The notes beneath the pieces were generated by a model that did no database searches, had not been told where the DNA came from, and saw only the letters and a program-made list of their open reading frames with translations. This document shows positions 8,539 to 16,389 of a DNA stretch of 64,000 nucleotides, piece by piece. Each line of letters starts with the position of its first letter. The first letter of the stretch is position 1. The DNA comes from Hymenobacter sp. DG25A (GTDB taxonomy: Bacteria; Bacteroidota; Bacteroidia; Cytophagales; Hymenobacteraceae), in NCBI RefSeq assembly GCF_001280305.1, contig NZ_CP012623.1:3348001-3412000 (forward strand), read 5' to 3'. The position numbers and the translations under genes were made by a program.

Positions 8539-8619
8539 CAGTTGCCGGTTGCCGGTTGTTGGTTACCAGCTGAAGATATTTGACCAAACCGGTAACAGGC
8601 AACTATCAACCGGCAACTG
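8539..8619. repeat. Long hairpin repeat H3 (29-base-arm family, copy 1)
   Basis: Two 29-base arms (8539-8567 and 8591-8619) around a 23-base loop. The outer 13 bases CAGTTGCCGGTTG pair perfectly, with a few mismatches further in. It lies between the rsmI start and the end of the pterin dehydratase gene; the right arm encodes the last residues and stop codon of that gene. The arms share length and a sequence framework with the hairpin at 48196-48273. Confidence 0.88.
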
Positions 8620-8866
8620 ATTGCCCTTTATACTCCTCGGCCAGCTTATCAATGGCGGCGGCCAGCTGCCGGTCTTTTTCGGTCACGGTGTTGCCGGCAT
8701 CGTGCGTGCGGAGCCGGAACGTAACCACGTTGTACTCATTGCTCCACCAGGGATGGTGGTTCTGATACTCGGCTTCCTCGGCTACATCGGTCATGAAGCT
8801 GAAGGCCGTCTGGAAGCTTTTGAACTTAAAAGTGCGGGTGAGGGCATTGTCTTGTTCGGTCCACAT
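8606..8866 (-). CDS. phhB: 4a-hydroxytetrahydrobiopterin (pterin-4a-carbinolamine) dehydratase
   Basis: 86 residues, slightly shorter than the usual 95-115. The core motif AEEAEYQNHHPWW with His37 and His38, then THDAG with His55, gives the histidines that dehydrate 4a-hydroxytetrahydrobiopterin to quinonoid dihydropterin in the recycling of the aromatic amino acid hydroxylase cofactor. No hydroxylase gene is nearby. The last codons (QSVAG and the TGA stop) lie in the right arm of hairpin H3, so the present C-terminus was apparently set by that repeat. Confidence 0.9.
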   Translation of the reverse strand: MWTEQDNALTRTFKFKSFQTAFSFMTDVAEEAEYQNHHPWWSNEYNVVTFRLRTHDAGNTVTEKDRQLAAAIDKLAEEYKGQSVAG

Positions 8867-8983
8867 AACAGGGCAGAAGAAAGGGTGGGAGAAGAGCCGG
8901 AAGTAGTGTTTAAAATACGGGCTATCCTATACCCGCAGCCAATGGACCTCGTAAAAATCCGGACACCGTAATCTACGCTTTCT

Positions 8984-9241
8984 ATGCCCTTACACCGTTT
9001 GTTAGATCAAAAGCTTAGTAAAGTCTATGAGCCTTCTTCCCGGATTGATGACGTGTTTAAAGGCTACGATATCACCTTTATTACCAATGAGCATGGGGAG
9101 CCAGTCACACTGTTCTTCGGCAAGCGCCGGCCCGATGGCGCCATTACCGGTGAGCGGTTCACGCGCACCATCAAGCGCAAGCCCGGCAGCCAGGAGGTGG
9201 CGCACAGCCACTGGGATTTGCGGGGCAAGATTATGCGCTAG
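8984..9241 (+). CDS. Hypothetical protein, 85 aa
   Basis: Small basic soluble protein with no motif I recognise; central part DITFITNEHGEPVTLFFGKRRPDG followed by a Lys/Arg-rich stretch. Coding potential is supported by high GC at third positions and an ATG start preceded by TAATCTACGCTTTCT. It is convergent with the NADAR gene, and the two stop codons share one CTAG tetranucleotide (9238-9241), with no room for a terminator between them. Confidence 0.6.
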   Translation: MPLHRLLDQKLSKVYEPSSRIDDVFKGYDITFITNEHGEPVTLFFGKRRPDGAITGERFTRTIKRKPGSQEVAHSHWDLRGKIMR

Positions 9242-9804
9242 CGGTTGAGCTGGCCCCGAACTTCCATCAGGGCAAAGCCCAGCAGGTTAAGGCCGGGCCA
9301 TTCGGCGGGGTTAGCCGCCCGCGGATCGTCCTGCGCCAGTCCGATGCCCCAGATAACATCCACCGGGCTGGCTTCCACTAACACGCGCTGGCCGGTATCC
9401 AGAAGAAACTGGCGCAACGCGGGATACTGGCTGAATTTAGCCAGGTTGCCTTCCACCACGATGGCCACCCGGGCATCATTCCACAGGCCTTCCTCAAAAT
9501 TTTGTACCTGGCGGCCCAGGGTTTTGGCTTGATGAGGATGAGGGGCGGCTAGGATGGCTTGCCGGGTAGCTTCATCCTGAAATAAACGCGCCTTTTCGGC
9601 CATCATGTAGTGCTCGGTGGTGGCGTAGGTCTGGCCATTTAGAGTGAAGGGCGCCGGGTACCACTGACTAAAGCATTCTTTGCCCACGGCAGCGCCCGGC
9701 CTTCCGGTATGGCCCCAGAAGAAAAGGTATTTCACAGGCTGCCTCTGGCTGAGGTAATCTAACAGGGCTTCGAGGGAGCGAACAGAGGCAAGAGCAGCAG
9801 CCAT
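9238..9804 (-). CDS. NADAR family protein (YbiA-like N-glycosidase, DUF1768)
   Basis: 188 residues. Family motifs are clear: LFFWGHTG, FSQWYPAPF, YATTEHYMMAEKA, EGLWNDAR and the C-terminal VDVIWGIGLA with WPGLNLLGFALMEVR. YbiA-type NADAR proteins cleave N-glycosidic bonds of early riboflavin intermediates as a damage-control step, and some NADAR proteins remove ADP-ribose from nucleobases. It stands alone here with no DarT-like or riboflavin gene beside it, so either role is possible. No signal peptide, so cytosolic. Confidence 0.9.
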   Translation of the reverse strand: MAAALASVRSLEALLDYLSQRQPVKYLFFWGHTGRPGAAVGKECFSQWYPAPFTLNGQTYATTEHYMMAEKARLFQDEATRQAILAAPHPHQAKTLGRQVQNFEEGLWNDARVAIVVEGNLAKFSQYPALRQFLLDTGQRVLVEASPVDVIWGIGLAQDDPRAANPAEWPGLNLLGFALMEVRGQLNR

Positions 9805-9922
9805 AAAGGAAAAAGAAGGCGGCGGTGGGTTCAGGGCTACCTCTCATCAAACCTAAACCTAATTCCAAAAACCACAGTACACTTTCTAGAATGAATTCCC
9901 ATTCCACCTGCTGACCTTTTCT

Positions 9923-10426
9923 ATGGCAACCGACCACAACAACCGCCCCATACGCGTTATAAACGACGATACCACCGATGAAGAGTTGGCTGCCGGCCAC
10001 ATCATTCCCGGGGCAAACCCACCTAAAAACGAAGATGCCCGCGGGGGCTTCGGCAACCGCGACGGCAAAGAAGGTTTTGGCACCGACAGCGGCAATGGCA
10101 GCACGGCCGTATCAGTAAACGAGAATACCGACAACATTCAGCATCCGCATGATAATATGCGCACCGAGGATGAAGGCCGCCCTAATGGTCCTAACCAGGA
10201 CATGCCCGAAGAGCGGGACCTGGATCTGGAGTCGCGCCGGCCGGTAGATGAGCTGGATGCCGACGACGCCCGCCCCGGCCGCGACGAAATGCAGAACCCC
10301 AACTCCCGCGTGGGCATGGACCAGATGGAGCCCCGCCCCACCGGTACCAACGCCGACCTCGCCCGCCAGGGCACCAACGCCGACCTGACCGACCCCAACG
10401 CCACCGATACCGCCATTGACCAGTAA
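9923..10426 (+). CDS. Hydrophilic, disordered acidic protein (hydrophilin-like)
   Basis: 167 residues, rich in Asp, Asn, Gly, Glu, Arg and Pro, with almost no large hydrophobic clusters, no cysteine, no signal peptide and no membrane segment. Short internal repeats are seen near the end (TGTNADLARQGTNADLTDPN). The sequence looks intrinsically disordered throughout. It has its own terminator and is followed by a second small disordered protein gene. The composition recalls hydrophilins and other desiccation-linked proteins, but this is inference from composition only. ATG at 9923 is the first start in frame. Confidence 0.75.
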   Translation: MATDHNNRPIRVINDDTTDEELAAGHIIPGANPPKNEDARGGFGNRDGKEGFGTDSGNGSTAVSVNENTDNIQHPHDNMRTEDEGRPNGPNQDMPEERDLDLESRRPVDELDADDARPGRDEMQNPNSRVGMDQMEPRPTGTNADLARQGTNADLTDPNATDTAIDQ

Positions 10427-10434
10427 ATATTTCA

Positions 10435-10477
10435 CCCGGCTCCCTATTCTCTGAGGGTGCGGAGCCGGGCTTTTTTT
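10435..10477 (+). terminator. Terminator after the 167-aa disordered protein gene
   Basis: Stem CCCGGCTCC / GGAGCCGGG followed by C and seven T, starting 9 bases after the stop codon. Confidence 0.85.
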
Positions 10478-10501
10478 GTTCACTTTTAACGGAAACGCGC
10501 C

Positions 10502-10714
10502 ATGCCTTATAAGAGCAATAGCACCAACCAGCAGTCGAAGGAGAACCACGGCAACCCCGCCGGCACCGGCCAGCCCAAAGCCGAATCTTTGCCCGTCAAT
10601 CAGCTCGATCCGGATCTGGAGGATCGGTTGGAACAGGAAGCGGCTGATGCACGTCAGCGTCACCCCAACCGCAACCTCGACAAGCCTGATATTGATAAAC
10701 CCGCCTACAGCTAG
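10502..10714 (+). CDS. Small hydrophilic, disordered protein, 70 aa
   Basis: Starts MPYKSNSTNQQSKENHGNP and is dominated by Asn, Gln, Asp, Pro, Lys and Glu, with no hydrophobic core. It is expected to be unfolded in isolation except for a possible helix around DLEDRLEQEAADARQR. No domain is recognised. It lies between two strong terminators (10435-10477 and 10737-10768), so it is probably a single-gene transcript. Its similar composition and adjacency to the 167-residue protein suggest a shared stress-type role, which is inference. Confidence 0.65.
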   Translation: MPYKSNSTNQQSKENHGNPAGTGQPKAESLPVNQLDPDLEDRLEQEAADARQRHPNRNLDKPDIDKPAYS

Positions 10715-10736
10715 GCTGTTTTTGGTTTGACTCCCG

Positions 10737-10768
10737 GCACCTTCCAGCTTTGGAAGGTGCTTTTTTTA
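10737..10768 (+). terminator. Terminator after the 70-aa disordered protein gene
   Basis: Perfect 10-bp stem GCACCTTCCA / TGGAAGGTGC with a 4-base loop and seven T. Confidence 0.88.
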
Positions 10769-10794
10769 TTTCCTGCCTAAGATTATCCGCTGCT

Positions 10795-11499
10795 ATGGCC
10801 CGCTTTGTTACCACTGATGTGCACGGCTGCCTGCGCACCCTGCGCCGCGCCCTGGAAGAAATTGTCCTGTTTTCGCCCCGCGACGAGCTCTATGTGCTGG
10901 GCGACTACGTGAACAAGGGCCCCGACAGCAAAGGCGTGCTCGACTACCTGATGCAGCTGCAGGCGCGCGGGCTGGCCGTACACTGCCTGCGCGGCAACCA
11001 CGACCAGGAGCTGCTGGATGCCGCCCACGGCCACATAGGAAAAACCTGGGCCTCCCCCGCCGACCGGGAACTGACCCTCAGCAGCTTTGGCGCCGCCACG
11101 GCCGCCGATATTCCGCCCGTTTATCTGCACTGGCTGAATGCGCTGCCCTATGAGTTTGACCTGACGGATTTTGTGCTGGTGCACGCGGGCTTCGATTTTC
11201 GCCAGCCGCCGGATCTTATGCGGCAGGATCATCAGACCATGATGAACATTAAGCAATTCACCTTTGATGCTTCCCGCCTGCAGGGAAAGCGGCTGGTGCA
11301 CGGCCATGTGCCCACGCCCGTAGCGGAGGTGCGCCGGCGGATAGCGGTGAAAGCCGGGGCCCTGAACCTGGACACCGGCTGCGTGTACCGCCACAACCCG
11401 GAGCTGGCCCACCTCAGCGTCCTGAACCTGGATACGCTTACGCTGCACACGGTGCCCAATAGCGAGGAGCCTTATACCATTGCTAAACGGCCTTCCTAA
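10795..11499 (+). CDS. Metallophosphoesterase (PrpA/ApaH-like serine/threonine phosphatase)
   Basis: 234-residue calcineurin-like phosphoesterase. The metal-binding motifs are in order: TDVHG (Asp8, His10), GDYVNKGPDS (Asp37), GNHD (Asn68, His69), VHAGFDF and VHGHVP. The layout fits bacterial PPP-type protein phosphatases and diadenosine tetraphosphatases; the substrate cannot be decided from sequence. The frame opens at 10750, but that start is inside the preceding terminator, so the ATG at 10795, directly before ARFVTTDVHG, is used. It is followed by the glyA promoter. Confidence 0.9.
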   Translation: MARFVTTDVHGCLRTLRRALEEIVLFSPRDELYVLGDYVNKGPDSKGVLDYLMQLQARGLAVHCLRGNHDQELLDAAHGHIGKTWASPADRELTLSSFGAATAADIPPVYLHWLNALPYEFDLTDFVLVHAGFDFRQPPDLMRQDHQTMMNIKQFTFDASRLQGKRLVHGHVPTPVAEVRRRIAVKAGALNLDTGCVYRHNPELAHLSVLNLDTLTLHTVPNSEEPYTIAKRPS

Positions 11500-11526
11500 C
11501 GCTTCCCAATCGGGGCAACCCGCTAG

Positions 11527-11557
11527 TTGGCAGTTCCCCACCCCCGCCGTACCTTTG
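11527..11557 (+). promoter_or_regulatory. Bacteroidota-type promoter of glyA
   Basis: TTG at 11527-11529 and TACCTTTG at 11550-11557, with 20 bases between, match the Bacteroidota consensus (TTG, about 19-20 bases, TAnnTTTG). The predicted transcription start would fall about at the glyA ATG (11563), giving a leaderless or almost leaderless mRNA. Confidence 0.75.
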
Positions 11558-11562
11558 AACCT

Positions 11563-12855
11563 ATGGAAACCCACGCCCCCATCATTGCCCGAGACACGGT
11601 TATCTTTGATTTGATCCGTCAGGAAAAAGAACGTCAGACGCATGGCATCGAGCTGATTGCCTCCGAGAACTATGTTTCGGAGCAGGTGATGCAGGCGCAG
11701 GGCTCTATTCTGACCAATAAATACGCTGAGGGCCTGCCTGGCAAGCGCTACTATGGCGGCTGCGAAATCGTAGACCAGATTGAGCAGCTGGCCATTGACC
11801 GGGCCAAGGAGCTGTTTGGCGTGGAGTGGGTGAACGTGCAGCCGCACTCGGGCGCGCAGGCCAACGCCGCCGTGATGCTGGCGGTATTGCAGCCCGGCGA
11901 CAAAATCCTGGGTTTCGACCTTTCCCACGGCGGCCACCTCACGCACGGCTCGCCGGTAAACTTCTCCGGCAAGCTCTATAAGCCGTCTTTCTATGGCGTG
12001 GAACCCGAAACCGGCCTCATCGACTGGCAGAAAGTAAAGGAAACTGCCAAGCGCGAGCAGCCTAAGCTCATCATCTGCGGCGCCTCGGCCTACTCCCGCG
12101 ACTGGGACTACAAAGCCCTGCGCGAAGCCGCCGACGAGGTAGGTGCCCTGCTGCTGGCCGATATTTCGCACCCTTCCGGCCTCATTGCCAAGGGCTTGCT
12201 GAATAACCCCTTCGAGCACTGCCACATTGTTACCACCACCACGCATAAAACCCTGCGCGGCCCGCGCGGCGGCCTCATTATGCTGGGCAAGGACTTCGAA
12301 AACCCCTTCGGCCTGAAAACGCCCAAAGGCGACATCCGCATGATGTCAGCCTTGCTGGACTCGGGCGTATTCCCCGGCACGCAGGGCGGCCCCTTGGAGC
12401 ACGTCATCGGCGCTAAGGCCGTGGCCTTTGGCGAGTGCCTCTCTGATGCTTACACTGACTACACCCAGCAGGTAATCCGCAATGCCCAGGCTCTGGCCAA
12501 AGGCTTTGTAGACCGTGGCTACCAGATTATCTCCGGCGGCACCGATAACCACCTGATGCTGATTGATCTGCGCAGCAAAGGACTCACCGGCAAGCTGGCG
12601 GAGAATACCCTCATCAAGGCCGATATCACCATCAACAAAAACATGGTGCCCTTCGATGATAAGTCGCCCTTCGTGACCAGTGGTATGCGGATCGGCTCAG
12701 CCGCCGTGACCACCCGCGGTCTGAAGGAAGCCGATATGAGCCGCATTGTGGAGTTCATTGATGATGTGCTGATGCACCACGACAATGACACCCACCTGGG
12801 GCAGGTGCGCCGGCAGATAAACGAGTGGATGCAGCAGTTTCCGCTGTTTGCCTAA
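11563..12855 (+). CDS. glyA: Serine hydroxymethyltransferase
   Basis: 430 residues, standard length. It converts serine and tetrahydrofolate to glycine and 5,10-methylene-THF, the main one-carbon source. Family motifs: [51 protein letters not shown], the PLP-lysine motif [14 protein letters not shown] (Lys229) and [14 protein letters not shown] near the C-terminus. The frame is open from 11527, but that would include the promoter -7 box, so the ATG at 11563 (METHAPI) is the true start. A GC-rich stem follows the stop codon. Confidence 0.97.
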   Translation: METHAPIIARDTVIFDLIRQEKERQTHGIELIASENYVSEQVMQAQGSILTNKYAEGLPGKRYYGGCEIVDQIEQLAIDRAKELFGVEWVNVQPHSGAQANAAVMLAVLQPGDKILGFDLSHGGHLTHGSPVNFSGKLYKPSFYGVEPETGLIDWQKVKETAKREQPKLIICGASAYSRDWDYKALREAADEVGALLLADISHPSGLIAKGLLNNPFEHCHIVTTTTHKTLRGPRGGLIMLGKDFENPFGLKTPKGDIRMMSALLDSGVFPGTQGGPLEHVIGAKAVAFGECLSDAYTDYTQQVIRNAQALAKGFVDRGYQIISGGTDNHLMLIDLRSKGLTGKLAENTLIKADITINKNMVPFDDKSPFVTSGMRIGSAAVTTRGLKEADMSRIVEFIDDVLMHHDNDTHLGQVRRQINEWMQQFPLFA

Positions 12856-12862
12856 CCAAGAG

Positions 12863-12886
12863 GGCCGGCGCGTTAGTGCCGGCCTT
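12863..12886 (+). terminator. Possible weak terminator after glyA
   Basis: Perfect 7-bp stem GGCCGGC / GCCGGCC with an 8-base loop, but only TT after it. The position, 7 bases after the glyA stop, is suitable; the missing T-run lowers confidence. Confidence 0.4.
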
Positions 12887-12924
12887 CTGGCAGTTCACTT
12901 CTCTCTCATCACGCACCAGGGCAC

Positions 12925-13251
12925 ATGCCACAAGGAAGTCAAACGAAGTATGGTCTGTTCGGGAAACTGAAGGCTGTGGAAGGGAAAGGGGAGGAGTTGG
13001 CCGCCATTCTGCTGGAAGCGGCGCAACTGGTTTCCTCGGCTAAGGGGTGTTGGATTTATCTGGTCAGCCAGGATGTGCACAACGCCTCGGTGGTTTGGGT
13101 TACGGAAGTATGGGAAACCCAGGAGGACCATGACAATTCCCTTAAAGCCCCTGCAGTACGAGCCCTGATTAGCAAGGCCATGCCCCTGCTGGATGGTGCC
13201 CCCGAAAAAGGAACCACGCTGGCAGTATTAGGAGGGAAAGGCCTGCAATAG
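12925..13251 (+). CDS. Antibiotic biosynthesis monooxygenase (ABM) family protein
   Basis: 108 residues with the ferredoxin-like ABM fold pattern: YGLFGKLKAVEGKGEELAAI, then GCWIYLVSQDV, VVWVTEVWETQEDHDNSL and a C-terminal helix PAVRALISKAMPLL. Relatives such as YgiN act as cofactor-free quinol monooxygenases or detoxify small aromatic compounds, usually as dimers. The fold assignment is fairly firm, the substrate unknown. It is a lone gene between glyA and tatC. Confidence 0.8.
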   Translation: MPQGSQTKYGLFGKLKAVEGKGEELAAILLEAAQLVSSAKGCWIYLVSQDVHNASVVWVTEVWETQEDHDNSLKAPAVRALISKAMPLLDGAPEKGTTLAVLGGKGLQ

Positions 13252-13390
13252 AACCTGTTCCGGGGGCGGCGTTGTTGCATGCGTTGCCATAAGCGCCATA
13301 AAGTGGAAGGGCCAACATCTGAAAGGATAGCCATTTCGTTTATGCCTCCACGGCACTCGTTATTCCTTAATTCAGCATTTTCTCTTTTCA

Positions 13391-14260
13391 GTGAATCAGC
13401 CTCAATTACAAACAGGACCCACGCTGGGCGACCAGCACGAAATGTCCTTCATTGACCACCTGGAGGCGTTGCGCTGGCACATCATTCGTGCCGCCATTGC
13501 AGTTGTAGTATTTACCCTGGCGGCGTTTTTTGCCAAGGACTTCCTGTTCCACGACCTGATTCTGGGCCCCTCCCGCCCCGATTTCTGGACCTACCGCATG
13601 TTCTGCAAGTTTGGCGCCTGGGTAGGTGCGCCGGATCTGTGCATCGATAAAATCGGGTTTGTAATTCAGAACCGTGAAATGAGCGGGCAGCTCACCATGC
13701 ACATCAGCACCTCCTTTATTGTGGGTCTGGTGCTGGGCTTCCCGTATCTGTTCTGGGAAGTATGGCGCTTTATTAAGCCCGGCCTCTACCCACACGAGCG
13801 GAATAACTCGCAGGGTGCCGTGTTCTTCGTGTCGGTGCTGTTTATGCTGGGGCTGCTGTTCGGCTACTACATTGCCGCCCCGCTCAGCATCAATTTCCTG
13901 GCGGGCTACGTGGTAGACCCCACCATTGAAAACCAGATTGACATGCAGAGCTACATTTCCACGCTCACTACCATGTCCATGTCCTGTGCTTTTGTGTTTG
14001 AACTGCCCATGATTGTGTTCTTCCTGGCCAAAGCTGGGATGATTACCCCCGAAATCATGCGCGTGTACCGCAAGCACGCTATTGTGGTGATTCTGGTAAT
14101 AGCTGCTATCATCACGCCCCCGGACGTTTCGGCGCAGATTATTGTTACCATTCCTATTCTGCTGCTCTACGAGCTGAGCATTAACATTGCCCGCATGGTG
14201 CGCCGCAACGATACTGCCCGCCTCAACGCCCAACTGGCCGAAAATAAAGGCGTCGCCTGA
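13391..14260 (+). CDS. tatC: Sec-independent protein translocase subunit TatC
   Basis: 289 residues with six predicted membrane helices. Hallmarks: MSFIDHLEALRWHIIRA near the N-terminus (the Tat signal-peptide binding Glu lies in this HLEALR element), FPYLFWEVWRFIKPGLYPHER in the first cytosolic loop region, and late helices containing FELPMIVFFLAKAGM and IITPPDVSAQII. A Bacteroidota-type insertion after the first helix (FLFHDLILGPSRPDFWTYRMF and following) makes the first periplasmic loop long. TatC recognises twin-arginine signals and exports folded proteins. The start is a GTG at 13391; no other good start precedes the motif. tatA is not in the window. Confidence 0.96.
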   Translation: MNQPQLQTGPTLGDQHEMSFIDHLEALRWHIIRAAIAVVVFTLAAFFAKDFLFHDLILGPSRPDFWTYRMFCKFGAWVGAPDLCIDKIGFVIQNREMSGQLTMHISTSFIVGLVLGFPYLFWEVWRFIKPGLYPHERNNSQGAVFFVSVLFMLGLLFGYYIAAPLSINFLAGYVVDPTIENQIDMQSYISTLTTMSMSCAFVFELPMIVFFLAKAGMITPEIMRVYRKHAIVVILVIAAIITPPDVSAQIIVTIPILLLYELSINIARMVRRNDTARLNAQLAENKGVA

Positions 14261-14294
14261 TTTTCTGTCTTCATCTTCCTTTCTGATTTACGCT

Positions 14295-14723
14295 ATGACA
14301 CTTGCCATCGGCTCCGACCACGCCGGCTTTGAGTACAAGCAAATGCTGCTCGCATGGCTGCGCGATAACGGCTACCAGGTGGAGGACTTCGGAACCTATT
14401 CAGCGGACTCCGTAGACTACCCCGACTTTGTGCACCCGCTGGCCAGCGCCATAGAAGCCGGTGATTTTGAACGGGGAATCCTGGTGTGCGGCTCCGCCAA
14501 TGGGGTAGCCATCACGGCTAACAAGCACCGGGGTGTGCGCGCCGCCATTGCCTGGATGCCGGAGATATCGCGCCTGGCCCGCCAGCACAACGATGCCAAT
14601 ATTATTTGCGTGCCCGCACGCTTTATCAGCGAGGAAGACGCCCGCGCCATCGTCAGCGAGTTTCTGAACACCGCTTTTGAAGGGGGCCGCCACCTGACCA
14701 GGGTAAATAAAATCGACTGCTAA
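14295..14723 (+). CDS. rpiB: Ribose-5-phosphate isomerase B
   Basis: 142 residues, typical for the RpiB/LacAB family. N-terminal IGSDHAGFEYKQ binds substrate phosphate; the catalytic Cys65 is in LVCGSANGVAITANKHRGVRA and the ring-opening His98 in ARQHNDANI. It interconverts ribulose-5-phosphate and ribose-5-phosphate in the pentose phosphate pathway. The longer frame from 14187 overlaps tatC and is not used. It follows tatC by 34 bases, so read-through from tatC is likely, and a strong terminator follows. Confidence 0.95.
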   Translation: MTLAIGSDHAGFEYKQMLLAWLRDNGYQVEDFGTYSADSVDYPDFVHPLASAIEAGDFERGILVCGSANGVAITANKHRGVRAAIAWMPEISRLARQHNDANIICVPARFISEEDARAIVSEFLNTAFEGGRHLTRVNKIDC

Positions 14724-14759
14724 GCCTGCCGGCTATCTGGCCGGCGAGTCCTGCTAAGA

Positions 14760-14797
14760 AAAAGCCCCTGATATCCAGTGTGATATCAGGGGCTTTT
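14760..14797. terminator. Bidirectional terminator between rpiB and a convergent gene
   Basis: Perfect 16-bp stem AAAAGCCCCTGATATC / GATATCAGGGGCTTTT with a 6-base loop, with A-run and T-run on both sides, so it can work on both strands. Confidence 0.92.
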
Positions 14798-14807
14798 CGC
14801 TTATTCA

Positions 14808-16217
14808 TTATTTCCGCTGATAGAGACGCGGCGTGCCGGCGGGCTTATAGCGCCCGAATACGGTGGGGGCCTTGTATTGCAGCTCCGGCATAAGGCCGGT
14901 CTGGTCGATGATATAGCGGGGTAGGCTGCTGGCCATATTGCGGGTAAGGCGCACCACAGCCGCATACTCGTTGAGGTGGCCAAAATCAATCTGCGAGAGG
15001 TCCCAGTCGAGGTAAGGGGTAACCAGCTGGTTCTGCAGATAGGGGCTGCGGTCGGGGCCCAGCACCAGCAGGGGCTGGTTTTGCAGCTTGGCGTAGGTGG
15101 GGTTGGGCCGCACGGCATAGTTGGCCTCGCTGGGCAGCCGCAGCACACCTTCCAGGTGAAGTAGGCTGCGGTAGCGCACGGTTGTCACCACCCCAATCAG
15201 GACCAGCAGCAGCACGTTCGTCAGCCAGGGGCGGGGGCTTTTCTGCCACAGGAATAAGCTGAAATACGCGGCCGGGGGCAGCAGCAGCACCAGGCTGCCG
15301 GGGGCCGTGCCGCGCGTGAGCAGCAAAATGCCCAGTGCCACCATCAGCCAGCTCAGCATCAGCTGCTGAAACTTCACCTGAAAAACCAGCCCCAGCGGCG
15401 TGGTAAACGTGCGCAGCAGGGAAAGCACCAACACGGCGCCGGGCACAATTAAAAGTTTGAGCAGCAGCTCGCGCGGCAGCCCTTCCTGCGCCGCCGCCAG
15501 CCCATAGAGCATGGGCCGCAAATGAAACTGGTTGAGGCCCGGCAGAGCATCGGCGTACAGGCAGAGAGTGGCCACTACGGCATAAGGAAACAGAAAACCA
15601 CACACCAGCAGCAAAAAGCTGCGGAAGGAGTTGGCCGCGAAGATGATAACGGCAAACAAACCCACCAGCAGAAACAGCGCCAGCGGCAGGAAGGCCAGAG
15701 CGGCGGTACCAATCAGGAACCCGGCCCGGAACAGGCGGCGGTTATCATAGCCTTCCCGCAGGGTGGGCAGCAGGGCGCTCAGGGCGTACACAACGCCGGT
15801 TTGCCCCAGCAGCAGCGGAGAAAGGGTATCCAGGTCGGTGGTGATGCTGCCCAGCAGCAGGTAGGTGAGAGCCACCAGATAGCCCCGCTCCGGGTGTACG
15901 CCGCTGCGGTTGAGCACAAAGTTCAGGCGCAGGGCCTGCGCTACCAGCGCCGTGAGGGCCAGCAGGCGGTAAAGCCACACGGGCCGGGAGGCTATAGTAT
16001 CCAGCAGACCCAGAAATACCGTGACCAGGGGCGCCATGCTGTCGTACAGGTCGCGGTAGGGAATGGCCCCGGCGTGGATTCGCTCCCCCACCAGCAGGGC
16101 GTGCAGTTCGGCGGGCGTTACGGGCAGGCCCAGTAGCAGGGGCAGCCGCAGCCCCAAAATCAGCAGCAGCAGGGCTGCCAGCCGCGTAAGAAGCGTACTT
16201 TTGAAGAAACCTAGCAA
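14808..16217 (-). CDS. Polytopic membrane protein, GT-C glycosyltransferase-like
   Basis: 469 residues with about ten to twelve hydrophobic helices up to residue 355, then a soluble C-terminal part. After the first helix comes a loop with GERIHAGAIPYRDLYDSMAP; this G-x-x-PYRDLYD pattern is typical of GT-C type polyprenyl-phosphate sugar transferases, where an acidic residue in the first periplasmic loop is catalytic. The rest is very Leu-rich and gives no further clue. The GT-C assignment is a fold-level inference; donor and acceptor are unknown. It is convergent with rpiB and divergent from rbfA. Confidence 0.65.
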   Translation of the reverse strand: MLGFFKSTLLTRLAALLLLILGLRLPLLLGLPVTPAELHALLVGERIHAGAIPYRDLYDSMAPLVTVFLGLLDTIASRPVWLYRLLALTALVAQALRLNFVLNRSGVHPERGYLVALTYLLLGSITTDLDTLSPLLLGQTGVVYALSALLPTLREGYDNRRLFRAGFLIGTAALAFLPLALFLLVGLFAVIIFAANSFRSFLLLVCGFLFPYAVVATLCLYADALPGLNQFHLRPMLYGLAAAQEGLPRELLLKLLIVPGAVLVLSLLRTFTTPLGLVFQVKFQQLMLSWLMVALGILLLTRGTAPGSLVLLLPPAAYFSLFLWQKSPRPWLTNVLLLVLIGVVTTVRYRSLLHLEGVLRLPSEANYAVRPNPTYAKLQNQPLLVLGPDRSPYLQNQLVTPYLDWDLSQIDFGHLNEYAAVVRLTRNMASSLPRYIIDQTGLMPELQYKAPTVFGRYKPAGTPRLYQRK

Positions 16218-16348
16218 GGAGCAGAAAGCAACAAACCGATAAATAAGGCCGCCGGATACCCGACGCCGGGCCGGCCGCCGTCAAAAGTAGCAGGTAGGCC
16301 GCGCACTTCGACCGTATAAGCCTGATAGATGCGGCGCATATCTATCGG

Positions 16349-16377
16349 TTTAGGAAGCCCCGAAACCCGTACCTTTG
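16349..16377 (+). promoter_or_regulatory. Bacteroidota-type promoter of rbfA
   Basis: TACCTTTG at 16370-16377 is a perfect TAnnTTTG -7 box 12 bases before the rbfA ATG (16390). The -33 element is poor (TTT at 16349-16351, 18-base spacing). The predicted leader is only a few bases. Confidence 0.65.
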
Positions 16378-16389
16378 TTTTTCTAACGT

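Noticed and set aside
10783..12246. Long antisense open frame (487 codons) opposite the phosphatase and glyA genes
   Set aside because: The other strand encodes well-conserved enzymes with all motifs; the antisense product is rich in Gly, Ala, Val and His and matches no family. It arises from high third-position GC.
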